In this document: positions 16,490 to 23,776 of the stretch, piece after piece
How the letters are laid out: the number at the start of each line of letters is the position of its first letter
How positions within the stretch are numbered: position 1 is the first letter of the stretch
From: Myxococcales bacterium
Lineage (GTDB): Bacteria; Myxococcota_A; Polyangia; Fen-1088
Reading direction: 5' to 3'
Length of the DNA stretch: 64,000 bases
Assembly: GCA_003142855.1 (NCBI GenBank)
Contig: PLNW01000063.1
Coordinates: 1-64,000 of the forward strand
The notes under the pieces: model-generated
What the model was told of the DNA's origin: nothing
Databases searched by the model: none
Seen by the model: the letters and a program-made list of their open reading frames with translations, nothing else
Made by a program: the position numbers and the translations under genes

Positions 16490-17133
16490 TGACCATGCGA
16501 CGCTGGTTGCTGGTCGTGGCCGGGATGGCGCTGGCGCTCGTCGTGGTGGCCGCCCGTCTGCTGGTCGACGCGCGCAGCGCTCTACGTGCCGGCCAGATTT
16601 CCGAGGGGCGCGGCGACCGGCTGGAGGCCATCCGGCACTATCAAGACGCCGCCCGCCTGTATCTTCCCGCCAGCCCGTATGTTCGCGACGCCCTGGATCG
16701 TCTGGAGGCCCTGGCCGCGGCAGCCGCACAGGCGGGCGACGGACCCAGCGTGCGCGCCGCGCTGGAGGCCGAACGCGCCGCCATCTTGGCCACGCGATCA
16801 CTGTACATTCCGCATGGCTCCCGGCTGCCGGATATCGAACACCGTCTGGCCCGGTTGCTGGCGGCCGCCGAGGATCGCTCGGTTGCCCCAGGGGTCAGCT
16901 TCGAATCCAGGACCGCATGGCACCTGGAGCGACTGACGCGCCGGCCGGGGCCTGCCTTGGCCCATGTGCTGCTAGCCCTGGCTGGCCTCGTACTGTGGGT
17001 CGGCAGTGCGATCGGATTCTGCAGCAAGGGCCTGGACGTGAAGCTACGCCTGCGTCGCCCCCACGCCATCATCGCCGGCGTCACATTCATCGTCGGGCTC
17101 GCTATGTTCCTGGCGGGCCTGCGATTTGCATAA
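16489..17133 (+). CDS. membrane protein encoded with the ABC exporter, unknown function
   Basis: A 214-residue protein. An N-terminal membrane helix (WLLVVAGMALALVVVAARLL) is followed by a helical, Ala-rich extracytoplasmic domain (GDRLEAIRHYQDAARLYLP resembles a TPR helix pair) and two C-terminal helices (HVLLALAGLVLWVGSAIGF; AIIAGVTFIVGLAMFLAGL). Its ATG overlaps the permease stop, so it is the fourth gene of the SDR-ABC operon. I have seen the same gene type next to ABC-2 permeases in related genomes but know of no function. It could be a periplasm-facing subunit that docks to the exporter. Confidence 0.7.
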   Translation: MTMRRWLLVVAGMALALVVVAARLLVDARSALRAGQISEGRGDRLEAIRHYQDAARLYLPASPYVRDALDRLEALAAAAAQAGDGPSVRAALEAERAAILATRSLYIPHGSRLPDIEHRLARLLAAAEDRSVAPGVSFESRTAWHLERLTRRPGPALAHVLLALAGLVLWVGSAIGFCSKGLDVKLRLRRPHAIIAGVTFIVGLAMFLAGLRFA

Positions 17134-17247
17134 CTTGGATGATAATCTAGACCTCTTGCATCGCTAGTTGTAAGCCAGAATACCAACGGAACAACTTCAG
17201 TCCTGCTATGGTGTCTTGAAAAAGCGCCGAAAGTAAACTTGCCAACC

Positions 17248-18201
17248 ATGCACATCCGATGCGAACGCTGCCAAGCCGAGTACGACCTAGACGATGGTCA
17301 GATACGCGGCGGCACCGATGTGCAATGCAGCGTCTGCGGAAATGTCTTCGCCGCGGGCGCGCGGCGGACGCCAACCTCTCTGACTCGGCGCCGTTCATCG
17401 CCACAGGCCATGGCCGTCTCGGTCCCGAACGACGACTATCGAGGCAGCGACGTGCACTTCCCCTCGGTTGGTGAAGCCTCGGGAGCTCCTTCGCACGAGC
17501 ACGGCGCGCTGAAGATCTTCGTCGGTCTGACGGTGGCTGCCGGGGTGGCCCTTGCTGGCATCCAGTGGCAGCGGGGCCGCATCCACAGCGCAACCATCGC
17601 AGCGAAAATTTCCGCAGGCCACTTGGCCTCGACCAACCGCCCCGCGGTCCTTCTGCCCGAGGCGCGACCGGACGTAAGCGCTGGAGCCGCTGCCACTCAA
17701 GCACCCAGCGAAAAAGCGACGCCCAGCCCAGCGAGCAAGGGGCCGGTCGTGGAAGTCCTGCCCTCGCCGCCGCACGCGCAGACCGAGGAGGCGGCGGAGA
17801 AGACGCCTCCGCCAAGTCCGGTGGCTGGCCACCCCGAATCCTACGAGAAGCTAATCGCCAGCGGGGATCGCGCGCTCGAAAATGGATCGAACAGCAAGGC
17901 CAAGGAACTCTACCAGAAGGCGCTGCACATGCGGCCGGCTGGGGCTGACGCCCTGGCTGGCCTTGCCTTCGTCGCGCTGGACCGTGGCCAGATCCCAGCC
18001 GCCTACGAATTGTTCAAACGCGCGCTGACTACCAAGGCATCATTTGGTCCGGCCTTGTTCGGGATGGCCGAGATCCATCGCGCCCGCGGCGAGAAGGCTC
18101 TCGCCTTGCAGAGCTACCAGCGCTATTTGCAGGTCTCGCCCACCGGCAAAGAAGCCAGGGCGGCCCGCCGGCAAGTAAGCGCCCTTCAGTCAGGACGGTA
18201 G
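17248..18201 (+). CDS. zinc-ribbon (MJ0042-type) TPR membrane protein
   Basis: A 317-residue protein. Residues 1-35 are MHIRCERCQAEYDLDDGQIR followed by DVQCSVCGNVF, which is the four-Cys zinc ribbon (CxxC...CxxC) of the MJ0042 family common in Deltaproteobacteria. A linker leads to one membrane helix at about 95-112 (ALKIFVGLTVAAGVALAGIQ), then a Pro/Ala-rich spacer and three TPR units (residues about 200-315: SYEKLIASGDRALENGSNSK, AKELYQKALHMRP and similar). ATG 17248 is used; a TTG at 17239 is in frame. The layout suggests a cytoplasmic sensor finger with a TPR domain across the membrane. The partner is unknown. Confidence 0.8.
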   Translation: MHIRCERCQAEYDLDDGQIRGGTDVQCSVCGNVFAAGARRTPTSLTRRRSSPQAMAVSVPNDDYRGSDVHFPSVGEASGAPSHEHGALKIFVGLTVAAGVALAGIQWQRGRIHSATIAAKISAGHLASTNRPAVLLPEARPDVSAGAAATQAPSEKATPSPASKGPVVEVLPSPPHAQTEEAAEKTPPPSPVAGHPESYEKLIASGDRALENGSNSKAKELYQKALHMRPAGADALAGLAFVALDRGQIPAAYELFKRALTTKASFGPALFGMAEIHRARGEKALALQSYQRYLQVSPTGKEARAARRQVSALQSGR

Positions 18202-18240
18202 CGCGACTTCGGCGTGGACGAGCGAGATCAGCCACCAGCC

Positions 18241-18503
18241 CCGCCCCGCTGAGAACACTGAGGTGAGAGGGGAGTTCGCAGAGTCGGAGAAACCGGAATG
18301 ATGTTCGGGCGCAGCCTCACGGCCGCAACCAAAGGGATCACTCCGGCCCCGGCTCCGGCCCCAGCCCCGTCCACGGCCTCCTGCAACTATCGCGACACCG
18401 TCGAGCATCTTCGCGGCTCGCGAAAATTCCTTCGAAACGTCCGAGTATCACCCGGTCTTCTCCGGCTCTGTGACCTCCCCTCTCCTCTCAGCGTTCTCAG
18501 CCG
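18241..18503. repeat. inverted pair of the dispersed CTCTGTG/CTCAGC repeat
   Basis: The left arm (18241-18300) reads on the minus strand CCGGTTTCTCCGACTCTGCG, then AACTCCCCTCTCACCTCAG and TGTTCTCAGCGG. The right arm (18451-18503) reads on the plus strand CCGGTCTTCTCCGGCTCTGT, then GACCTCCCCTCTCCTCTCAG and CGTTCTCAGCCG. The arms are about 55 nt each, about 80% identical, and separated by 150 bp. No gene is visible between them. They lie between convergent genes. Confidence 0.65.
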
Positions 18504-18542
18504 CGCGCAGATGGCGAGCTGGATCCGCCCACTTGGCCGATC

Positions 18543-19370
18543 TCAGCTAGTACACAGATCCTTGTTCCTGGCGATCTTCTGGATGTCGCGCAGACGGTCC
18601 TTGACCTGGGCCGCGCGGGGGGACTTGGGATAGCGTTTGGACAAATCGAGGAAGATGGCCTTGGCGTCGGTGCAGTACTTCATGGCCACGTAGGACTCGC
18701 CCAGCAGCCACATGGCCTCGGGCACTTCCGGGGAACGACCAAAACGTGACATCACGGCCTGGTACTCCGCCACCGCAAGAGCGTGCTTGAACTCCTGAGC
18801 GAAGGACTGCCCCACCTGCAACTCCGCCTGAGGCGCACGCGGATCATTGGGGAAACGCTGGATGAAGGCTCGCAGAAAGCGCCGGGCGTCTTCGCGCATG
18901 CCGCCGGCCAGCCGGTTCTGGGATTCCTTCCAGAGAGCTTCTTTGTCCTCGGGCATGGACGGGGCCACCCGCTCGATGATCTTCTGCTGTTCCTGCGTCG
19001 TCTTCTGCTGGGTCTGTTCCATCGCTGCCAGTCGCGTGGCGACCTGCTTTTGCAGCTCGTCGAGAAGGTACTTGGCCTCTTCGAGTTTGCCGGTGAGGGC
19101 CGCAATGTCGCTCTCATTGTGCGCGACCTTGGTGCCAAGGTCGGCCGAGTTTCGCTCGAGCAAGCCCGTGGCTTCGTCGAGCACCTTGCGCAGACGAGCC
19201 ATCTGATCGTTGATTCGCGTCTCGATGGCCTCCATGCGCTTGGACAGATGGGAGATGTCGTCACGCAGCTTGTCGCCCTGATCGGTGGTCATCAGGCAAC
19301 CAGACATCAACACGACCGCGAGCGTGCAGCCCGCGGTCGCGTTCACAACTTGCGTGGGCCTTATCGCCAT
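18543..19370 (-). CDS. CpoB/YbgF-like TPR envelope protein, probable lipoprotein
   Basis: A 275-residue protein. The N-terminal signal (TAGCTLAVVLMSGCLMTTDQ) has a likely lipobox at SGC. Next come a long coiled coil with heptads (LSKRMEAIETRINDQMARLR; LEEAKYLLDELQKQVATRLA) and C-terminal TPR repeats (RFPNDPRAPQAELQVGQSFA; AIFLDLSKRYPKSPRAAQVK). This is the layout of CpoB, which links the Tol-Pal system with peptidoglycan synthesis at division. It overlaps the 3' end of the OmpA/Pal-type gene by 10 bp, so it is encoded directly after a Pal-like lipoprotein, as in tol-pal operons. Other tol genes are not in the window. Confidence 0.85.
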   Translation of the reverse strand: MAIRPTQVVNATAGCTLAVVLMSGCLMTTDQGDKLRDDISHLSKRMEAIETRINDQMARLRKVLDEATGLLERNSADLGTKVAHNESDIAALTGKLEEAKYLLDELQKQVATRLAAMEQTQQKTTQEQQKIIERVAPSMPEDKEALWKESQNRLAGGMREDARRFLRAFIQRFPNDPRAPQAELQVGQSFAQEFKHALAVAEYQAVMSRFGRSPEVPEAMWLLGESYVAMKYCTDAKAIFLDLSKRYPKSPRAAQVKDRLRDIQKIARNKDLCTS

Positions 19371-20122
19371 TCGGAGTCGACGCGGCGGTCTTTGGCCCAG
19401 CCGGACTCGCTGGTGCCGGTGGCATCCAAAGCCCCACGCGGCACGACGGACATCCGGCTCGCCGCGATTCCTGTGTGCTTGAGATAGTCCTTCGCCGACT
19501 GGGCGCGCCGGTCAGACAGCGCCATGTTGTACTCGGTGGTACCACGCGGATCGGCGCGGCCAGTCAGGCTGACGTTCATGTCCGTCTTCTTCAGGCAGCT
19601 CGCGTTCTTGGCCAACAGGCTGGTGGCCGTCGAATCCAGGTTCGACTTGTCGAAGCCGAAGTAGACCGACTCGAGATCACAGGGCGGCTTCTTGGTCACC
19701 GGCTGCTTCTGCGAACCCACGCACAAACCGTGCACGCACTCTTGATCCTGGGCACAATTCTCGTCCTTGGTGCACTGGGGGACTGAACAACGTCCGGTCA
19801 TGCACAGCTTGCCCGACGGGCACTGGGTGTCGAAGGCGCAGGCCTGGCAACGGTTGGATTTGCAGATCTGACCTTCCGCGCACTGCGAGGCGTCCTTGCA
19901 GTAGCCCGGGATGGCGTCGCAGCGACCGGCGTTGCACTGACGGCCCTCACCGCAGTCGCCAGCATTGCGGCACTGCTGGCACTTGCGAGCCACGCAGAAT
20001 TCCTTGTCCTTGCAATCCTTGTCGGTGTCACAGGCGGGATATTCGGGTTTACACCCAGCTGTTGCCACCAGCAAAAGAGCCCCAAAAGATCCAAGCAGCA
20101 ATGTGGTTCTCATTTTTTCCAT
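19361..20122 (-). CDS. Pal/OmpA-domain lipoprotein with cysteine-rich N-terminal repeats
   Basis: A 253-residue protein. The signal peptide (RTTLLLGSFGALLLVATAGC) ends in a lipobox Cys. Residues about 28-145 hold tandem cysteine repeats of the form C-x(4-5)-DC-x(4)-FC-x(3)-KC-x-x-C and similar, around 24 cysteines in all. The C-terminal OmpA domain has CDLESVYFGFDKSNLDSTAT, VSLTGRADPRGTTEYNMALS and DRRAQSAKDYLKHTGI, with the conserved Asp and Arg that bind diaminopimelate of peptidoglycan. It therefore anchors the outer membrane to the cell wall, with an added disulfide-rich module. It is cotranscribed with the CpoB-like gene. Cys-repeat lipoproteins of this sort are common in Myxococcota. 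Confidence 0.88.
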   Translation of the reverse strand: MEKMRTTLLLGSFGALLLVATAGCKPEYPACDTDKDCKDKEFCVARKCQQCRNAGDCGEGRQCNAGRCDAIPGYCKDASQCAEGQICKSNRCQACAFDTQCPSGKLCMTGRCSVPQCTKDENCAQDQECVHGLCVGSQKQPVTKKPPCDLESVYFGFDKSNLDSTATSLLAKNASCLKKTDMNVSLTGRADPRGTTEYNMALSDRRAQSAKDYLKHTGIAASRMSVVPRGALDATGTSESGWAKDRRVDSEWR

Positions 20123-20258
20123 AGCCTTCCCTTGTCAGGTTTCTAGGGCGGCTTCCGCTCGCTGTCAACGGCCATCAGTAGTCCGGGTCACCGGGGTCGC
20201 AGCGATACCAGCCTGAGACCGGAATTCGTGCTATGGGAGGAGCGGAAAGCCCCATGGC

Positions 20259-20870
20259 ATGGATTGGCTGCTCGCGCACCTAACTTCACTTCCGCCGTCG
20301 GCCGTGTACGAGACCCTGGCGGGCGTTCTGCTGCTGTGCGGCCTTGGCCTGCCCATCCCGGAAGACGTCTCACTCATCTCGGCCGGTTACTTGGCCCACC
20401 TGGGTATCGTGAACCCGCACAAGGTCTTCGCGGTGTGCTTTCTGGCTGTGCTGGGCGGCGATTGCATTGCCTTCGCGCTGGGACGCCTGTTCGGCTCGCG
20501 CCTGCTCGACAGCCACCTGGCTCAACGCTTTTTCAGGCCGCGCAAGCAAATCCGCGTACGCGCCTATTTCCGAAAGTTCGGCAGCAAGGTCATCTTCGTT
20601 GCGCGTTTTCTGCCCGGTCTGCGTTTTTCGATCTTCCTGTCGGCCGGAACGCTGCGCGTGCGGCCATCCGTGTTCATAACCTATGATTCCCTGGCGGCCT
20701 TGGTCTCGGTGCCTGCGCTAGTCTACCTGGCCTGGGGTTTCGGCGAACACATTGACCACGTGGTGAGCTGGGCGCGGCGATCCGAGTACGGCATCCTCGT
20801 TCTTTTCTTGCTGGCTGTGGTCTGGATCGCGGTGAAGATGCTGCGCAAGCGTCGGCCCAAAAAGGCGTGA
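20259..20870 (+). CDS. DedA-family (VTT/SNARE-associated) membrane protein
   Basis: A 203-residue membrane protein of usual DedA size. It has the re-entrant loop motif (LLCGLGLPIPEDVSLISAGY, with E-x-x-x-P pattern), a GGDCIAFALGRLFGSR segment, the central FRKFGSKVIFVARFLPGLRF (F-x-x-G-x-x-x-v-x-x-x-R-F-x-P-x-x-R), and a C-terminal helix with the basic end MLRKRRPKKA. DedA proteins help recycle undecaprenyl phosphate or move phospholipids between leaflets and support membrane potential. The gene stands alone, divergent from the OmpA/CpoB pair and convergent with the next gene. Confidence 0.92.
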   Translation: MDWLLAHLTSLPPSAVYETLAGVLLLCGLGLPIPEDVSLISAGYLAHLGIVNPHKVFAVCFLAVLGGDCIAFALGRLFGSRLLDSHLAQRFFRPRKQIRVRAYFRKFGSKVIFVARFLPGLRFSIFLSAGTLRVRPSVFITYDSLAALVSVPALVYLAWGFGEHIDHVVSWARRSEYGILVLFLLAVVWIAVKMLRKRRPKKA

Positions 20871-20892
20871 CGCCTCCTGCGCCATGCCCTGG

Positions 20893-21669
20893 CTACGGGA
20901 ACCGGAGCTGCACGCCGAGCCCGGTGTCGAACTCCATGCGGAACCAGCGCGAGAAACCCATGGTCCACCCGACCTGGAAGAAGAAGCCCACGTTCTTGAT
21001 GGCGTCGTACATCAGGCCGTCAGCGTTGCGCAGCCCATAGTCGTTGTTCGACACGACATGGCCATAGTCTGTGTAGTCGTAGACGAACTGGCCAGTGGCA
21101 TAGAACTTCAACGCCACGCCCTGGTCCAGCCAGTAACGTATCCCCGGCGCCAGCACGAACTGATGACTGTGGAATGTGGCTGGATCCTGCTGCAAGGCAA
21201 AGCGCAGGTCGGCAATCAGATCGAGACGGGGGTGGAGACCATAGGAAAGCTGCAGGTCAAGGAAGAAAGGCAGGAGGTGAGTGCACACCCGCCTGTTGCG
21301 GTTGCCTGACGAGTCGCCGCAGGGAATGCCGTCCTTGTAAGGAATTATCACGCGGTATCCGGTACCGGGCATGATCGAGATCCCGCCTTGGCCGAAGTGA
21401 TTGATCTCAGCTGGCCGTCCGAACGACCACGGTTGCGACGGCGATGGAGATTCCTTGGCAGCCTGGGCCTCGCGACGTTTTGCCGGCCGTCGCGACGCTT
21501 CGCCGCTGGGCTCGGAGGTCGAGGCAGCCGTGCCGTCGTCTGCCCCTGCCGCATCTGCCTGAGGCGCTGCTTCCACTGCCGGTTCCTCGGCAGCCCAGAC
21601 GTTTTGGGCGACAGCTCCTGCCACAACGATCATACTTAGCAAAATGACGACGCGATACGGCGTTTGCAT
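20893..21669 (-). CDS. outer-membrane beta-barrel-like protein, unknown function
   Basis: A 258-residue exported protein. The signal peptide is MQTPYRVVILLSMIVVAGAV (cleavage near VWA-AEE). An acidic/Ala-rich linker (to about residue 75) is followed by beta-strand alternation: INHFGQGGISIMPGTGYRVI, LPFFLDLQLSYGLHPRLDLI, LRFALQQDPATFHSHQFVLA, VALKFYATGQFVYDYTDY and an ending FRMEFDTGLGVQLRFP with a terminal hydrophobic residue. This fits an 8- to 10-stranded barrel with a periplasmic N-terminal tail. No family assigned. It is divergent from the DUF4159 gene, with 18 bp between the starts. Confidence 0.65.
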   Translation of the reverse strand: MQTPYRVVILLSMIVVAGAVAQNVWAAEEPAVEAAPQADAAGADDGTAASTSEPSGEASRRPAKRREAQAAKESPSPSQPWSFGRPAEINHFGQGGISIMPGTGYRVIIPYKDGIPCGDSSGNRNRRVCTHLLPFFLDLQLSYGLHPRLDLIADLRFALQQDPATFHSHQFVLAPGIRYWLDQGVALKFYATGQFVYDYTDYGHVVSNNDYGLRNADGLMYDAIKNVGFFFQVGWTMGFSRWFRMEFDTGLGVQLRFP

Positions 21670-21687
21670 GGCAGGCAGTAGTATCGG

Positions 21688-22497
21688 ATGAGCGCGAGCA
21701 GTTTGCTAGAGCCGCGAATGATCAGCCGCCGGACCGTGCTGGCCGCGTTGCTGGGCGCCGGGATTTTGCGCCGGTCCGGTTTGGCTCGCGCCATCGGCGA
21801 TTCGTCGCGAATTCGTCTAGCTCGGCTCCACCTGCTGGACCTTCCTGATCCGCGTCCCACGGCCTTGCGGCGCCTGGCCTGGGAACTAGAACGTCGCACC
21901 AGCCTGATCGCGGTGCCCGACCCAGTGGCGTTGGCGCTCGCCAGCCCGGAACTGTTTCACTATCCCCTGGTCTTGCTCTCGGGCGATCGCGCGTTTTCCC
22001 TGCCTTCCGAGGCCGAGGTCGCGCGCTTGCGGCGCTTCCTGACTTTCGGCGGCTGCCTGCTGGTCGACTCGGCCGAGGGTCGTGCGGGCGGCGCTTTCGA
22101 TGCGTCGGTGCGCCAGCTCTTGGCGCGTGTCCTGCCTGGCGACATGCCGGCCCGTGTGCCTGACGAGCATGTGCTGTGGAAGTCGTTCTACATTCTGCAC
22201 GGGGTGGCCGGCCGCGTGCTGGCCGCGCCCTACCTCGAAGGCGTGGAACGTGATCGCCGTCTGGCGGTCATCTACACGCAAAACGATCTGTGCGGCGCCT
22301 TGGCGCGCGACGGGTACGGTCGCTGGGAGCACGACGTGGTCCCAGGCGGCGAGGAGCAGCGCGAGCAGGCCTTCCGTTTCGCGGTCAACGTGGTGATGTA
22401 TGCCCTGTGTCTGGACTACAAGACGGAACAGGCGCATATCGATTTCATCATGCGCACGCGGCGCGCGCGACCAGGCGAGGCCTTGCGACGGCCGTAG
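21688..22497 (+). CDS. DUF4159-domain protein with a twin-arginine-type signal
   Basis: A 269-residue protein. The N-terminus holds MISRRTVLAALLGAGILRRS, a RR-x-hydrophobic signal that may use the Tat pathway. The body matches DUF4159: FHYPLVLLSGDRAFSLPSEA, ARLRRFLTFGGCLLVDSAEG, HVLWKSFYILHGVAGR, LAVIYTQNDLCGALARDGYG, and the end FRFAVNVVMYALCLDYKTEQ with HIDFIMRTRR. DUF4159 is a class I glutamine-amidotransferase-like fold usually found with membrane and von Willebrand factor domain proteins in bacterial MoxR/VWA clusters; none is beside it here. ATG 21688 is used; 21718 would place the RR motif closer to the start. Confidence 0.85.
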   Translation: MSASSLLEPRMISRRTVLAALLGAGILRRSGLARAIGDSSRIRLARLHLLDLPDPRPTALRRLAWELERRTSLIAVPDPVALALASPELFHYPLVLLSGDRAFSLPSEAEVARLRRFLTFGGCLLVDSAEGRAGGAFDASVRQLLARVLPGDMPARVPDEHVLWKSFYILHGVAGRVLAAPYLEGVERDRRLAVIYTQNDLCGALARDGYGRWEHDVVPGGEEQREQAFRFAVNVVMYALCLDYKTEQAHIDFIMRTRRARPGEALRRP

Positions 22498-22546
22498 GTT
22501 GAGAATGCTTGCATAGGCAAGCTTCGGGCGCTAGAGCTACCCCGCC

Positions 22547-23755
22547 ATGCTGTTCGGCCGTCGCTCGGAGCCTCTTACCTTCGTTTCGCCGCTTGTTGCC
22601 ACCCTCGCGGTATCCCTGGCTGCGCTCGCCTGTTCCAAGGGCGAGGCTGGCCCCACGACCCGCGCCCGCGTGGCGCCCCAGGTCGTGGTGGCCAAGGTGG
22701 TGGCACGCGACGTTCCGGTCGAGGTCCACGCCCCGGTCGACCTGCGCGCTCTAGAACAGGTCGACGTGGGCTCCAAGGTTCTCGGCTACATCGACGCTGT
22801 CCTGGTCGACCGCGGGGACCGGGTGCGCAGGGGTCAAGTCATCGCGTTGGTTCGACCCAGCGATCTGCCCGACCAGTTGGCAGCAGCCCGCAGCGTCTTT
22901 GGCCAGACCAAGGCGTCGGCGGTCCTCGCGCGCACCAACTACGACCGGGCGAACAAGTTGGCGCCCACGGGCGTGGTCAGCCAGCAAGAACTGCAGTCGG
23001 CCACCGCGGCCATGGCTTCGGCGGAATCGGCCCAGGCAGCGGCCCAGGCCCAGATCTCCGGCCTGGCCATCCGCCTGGGCGAGACGCGCATCACTTCGCC
23101 CATCGAGGGAGCCATCGCCGCCCGCCGGCTCGATCCGGGTGCTCTGGTCGGGCCTCCCGGCGGCGGCGCCATCGTCACCGTGGTCCGCACCGATCGCCTG
23201 CGCGTGTTCATCACTCTCAACGAGTACGATGCCGCAGGCGTGGGTCTGGGCAAGGACGCGCATGTGGAGCTGGATGCGCTGCCGGGCCGTACTTTCCCGG
23301 GCAAGGTGGTGCGCCTGGCGCCGTCCTTCGATCCGCTGACGCGCACGCTGGAGGCTGAGGTGCAGCTTCCCAATCCGTTGGGTGAACTGCGTCCAGGCAT
23401 GTATGGCCGCGGCTCGATTGTTCTTGAAATACGTCCCAAGCGGCCCGTGGTGTCGGTCAACGCCGTTCAGATTTCTTCGGGCAAGAAGTATGTCTTCGTC
23501 CTGCACGACACCAAGGTCGAAAACCGGACCATCGAAACGGGCGCCGACGTGGACATGGGCGACGCCCTCGAGATCCGTTCTGGCCTGCAAGTGGGCGAGG
23601 AAGTCGTGACTGCTGGCGCCGACGGATTGTCAGACGGAACCACGGTGCGCGTGGTTCGCGACATCAATCCCTACACGGGTCAGAAAGACGCAGTTGCCGC
23701 TTCGCCCACAGCGACGCAGACCACGACCGCGCGCCAACCCCGCAAGCCCAACTAG
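22547..23755 (+). CDS. RND efflux periplasmic adaptor (membrane fusion protein)
   Basis: A 402-residue lipoprotein. The signal ends VSLAALACSKG (lipobox Cys). A barrel-sandwich half (APVDLRALEQVDVGSKVLGY and YIDAVLVDRGDRVRRGQVIA, the biotinyl-lipoyl-like V-x-x-G-d-x-V-x-x-G-q-x-l) is followed by a helical hairpin (about 115-175), the second half (TRITSPIEGAIAARRLDPGA, then LVGPPGG) and a beta-barrel domain (LRPGMYGRGSIVLEI). It bridges the inner-membrane pump and the TolC-type channel encoded next. The three genes are 21 bp apart and overlapping, so they form one operon. Drug versus metal specificity is discussed under the pump. Confidence 0.93.
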   Translation: MLFGRRSEPLTFVSPLVATLAVSLAALACSKGEAGPTTRARVAPQVVVAKVVARDVPVEVHAPVDLRALEQVDVGSKVLGYIDAVLVDRGDRVRRGQVIALVRPSDLPDQLAAARSVFGQTKASAVLARTNYDRANKLAPTGVVSQQELQSATAAMASAESAQAAAQAQISGLAIRLGETRITSPIEGAIAARRLDPGALVGPPGGGAIVTVVRTDRLRVFITLNEYDAAGVGLGKDAHVELDALPGRTFPGKVVRLAPSFDPLTRTLEAEVQLPNPLGELRPGMYGRGSIVLEIRPKRPVVSVNAVQISSGKKYVFVLHDTKVENRTIETGADVDMGDALEIRSGLQVGEEVVTAGADGLSDGTTVRVVRDINPYTGQKDAVAASPTATQTTTARQPRKPN

Positions 23756-23776
23756 TTCGGATCGGGGCAGCAAACC

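Noticed and set aside
22506-22522. GCTTGC-ATA-GGCAAGC hairpin before the RND operon as a terminator or operator
   Set aside because: The stem is only 6 bp and no T-run or known operator consensus follows; it is not strong enough to annotate.
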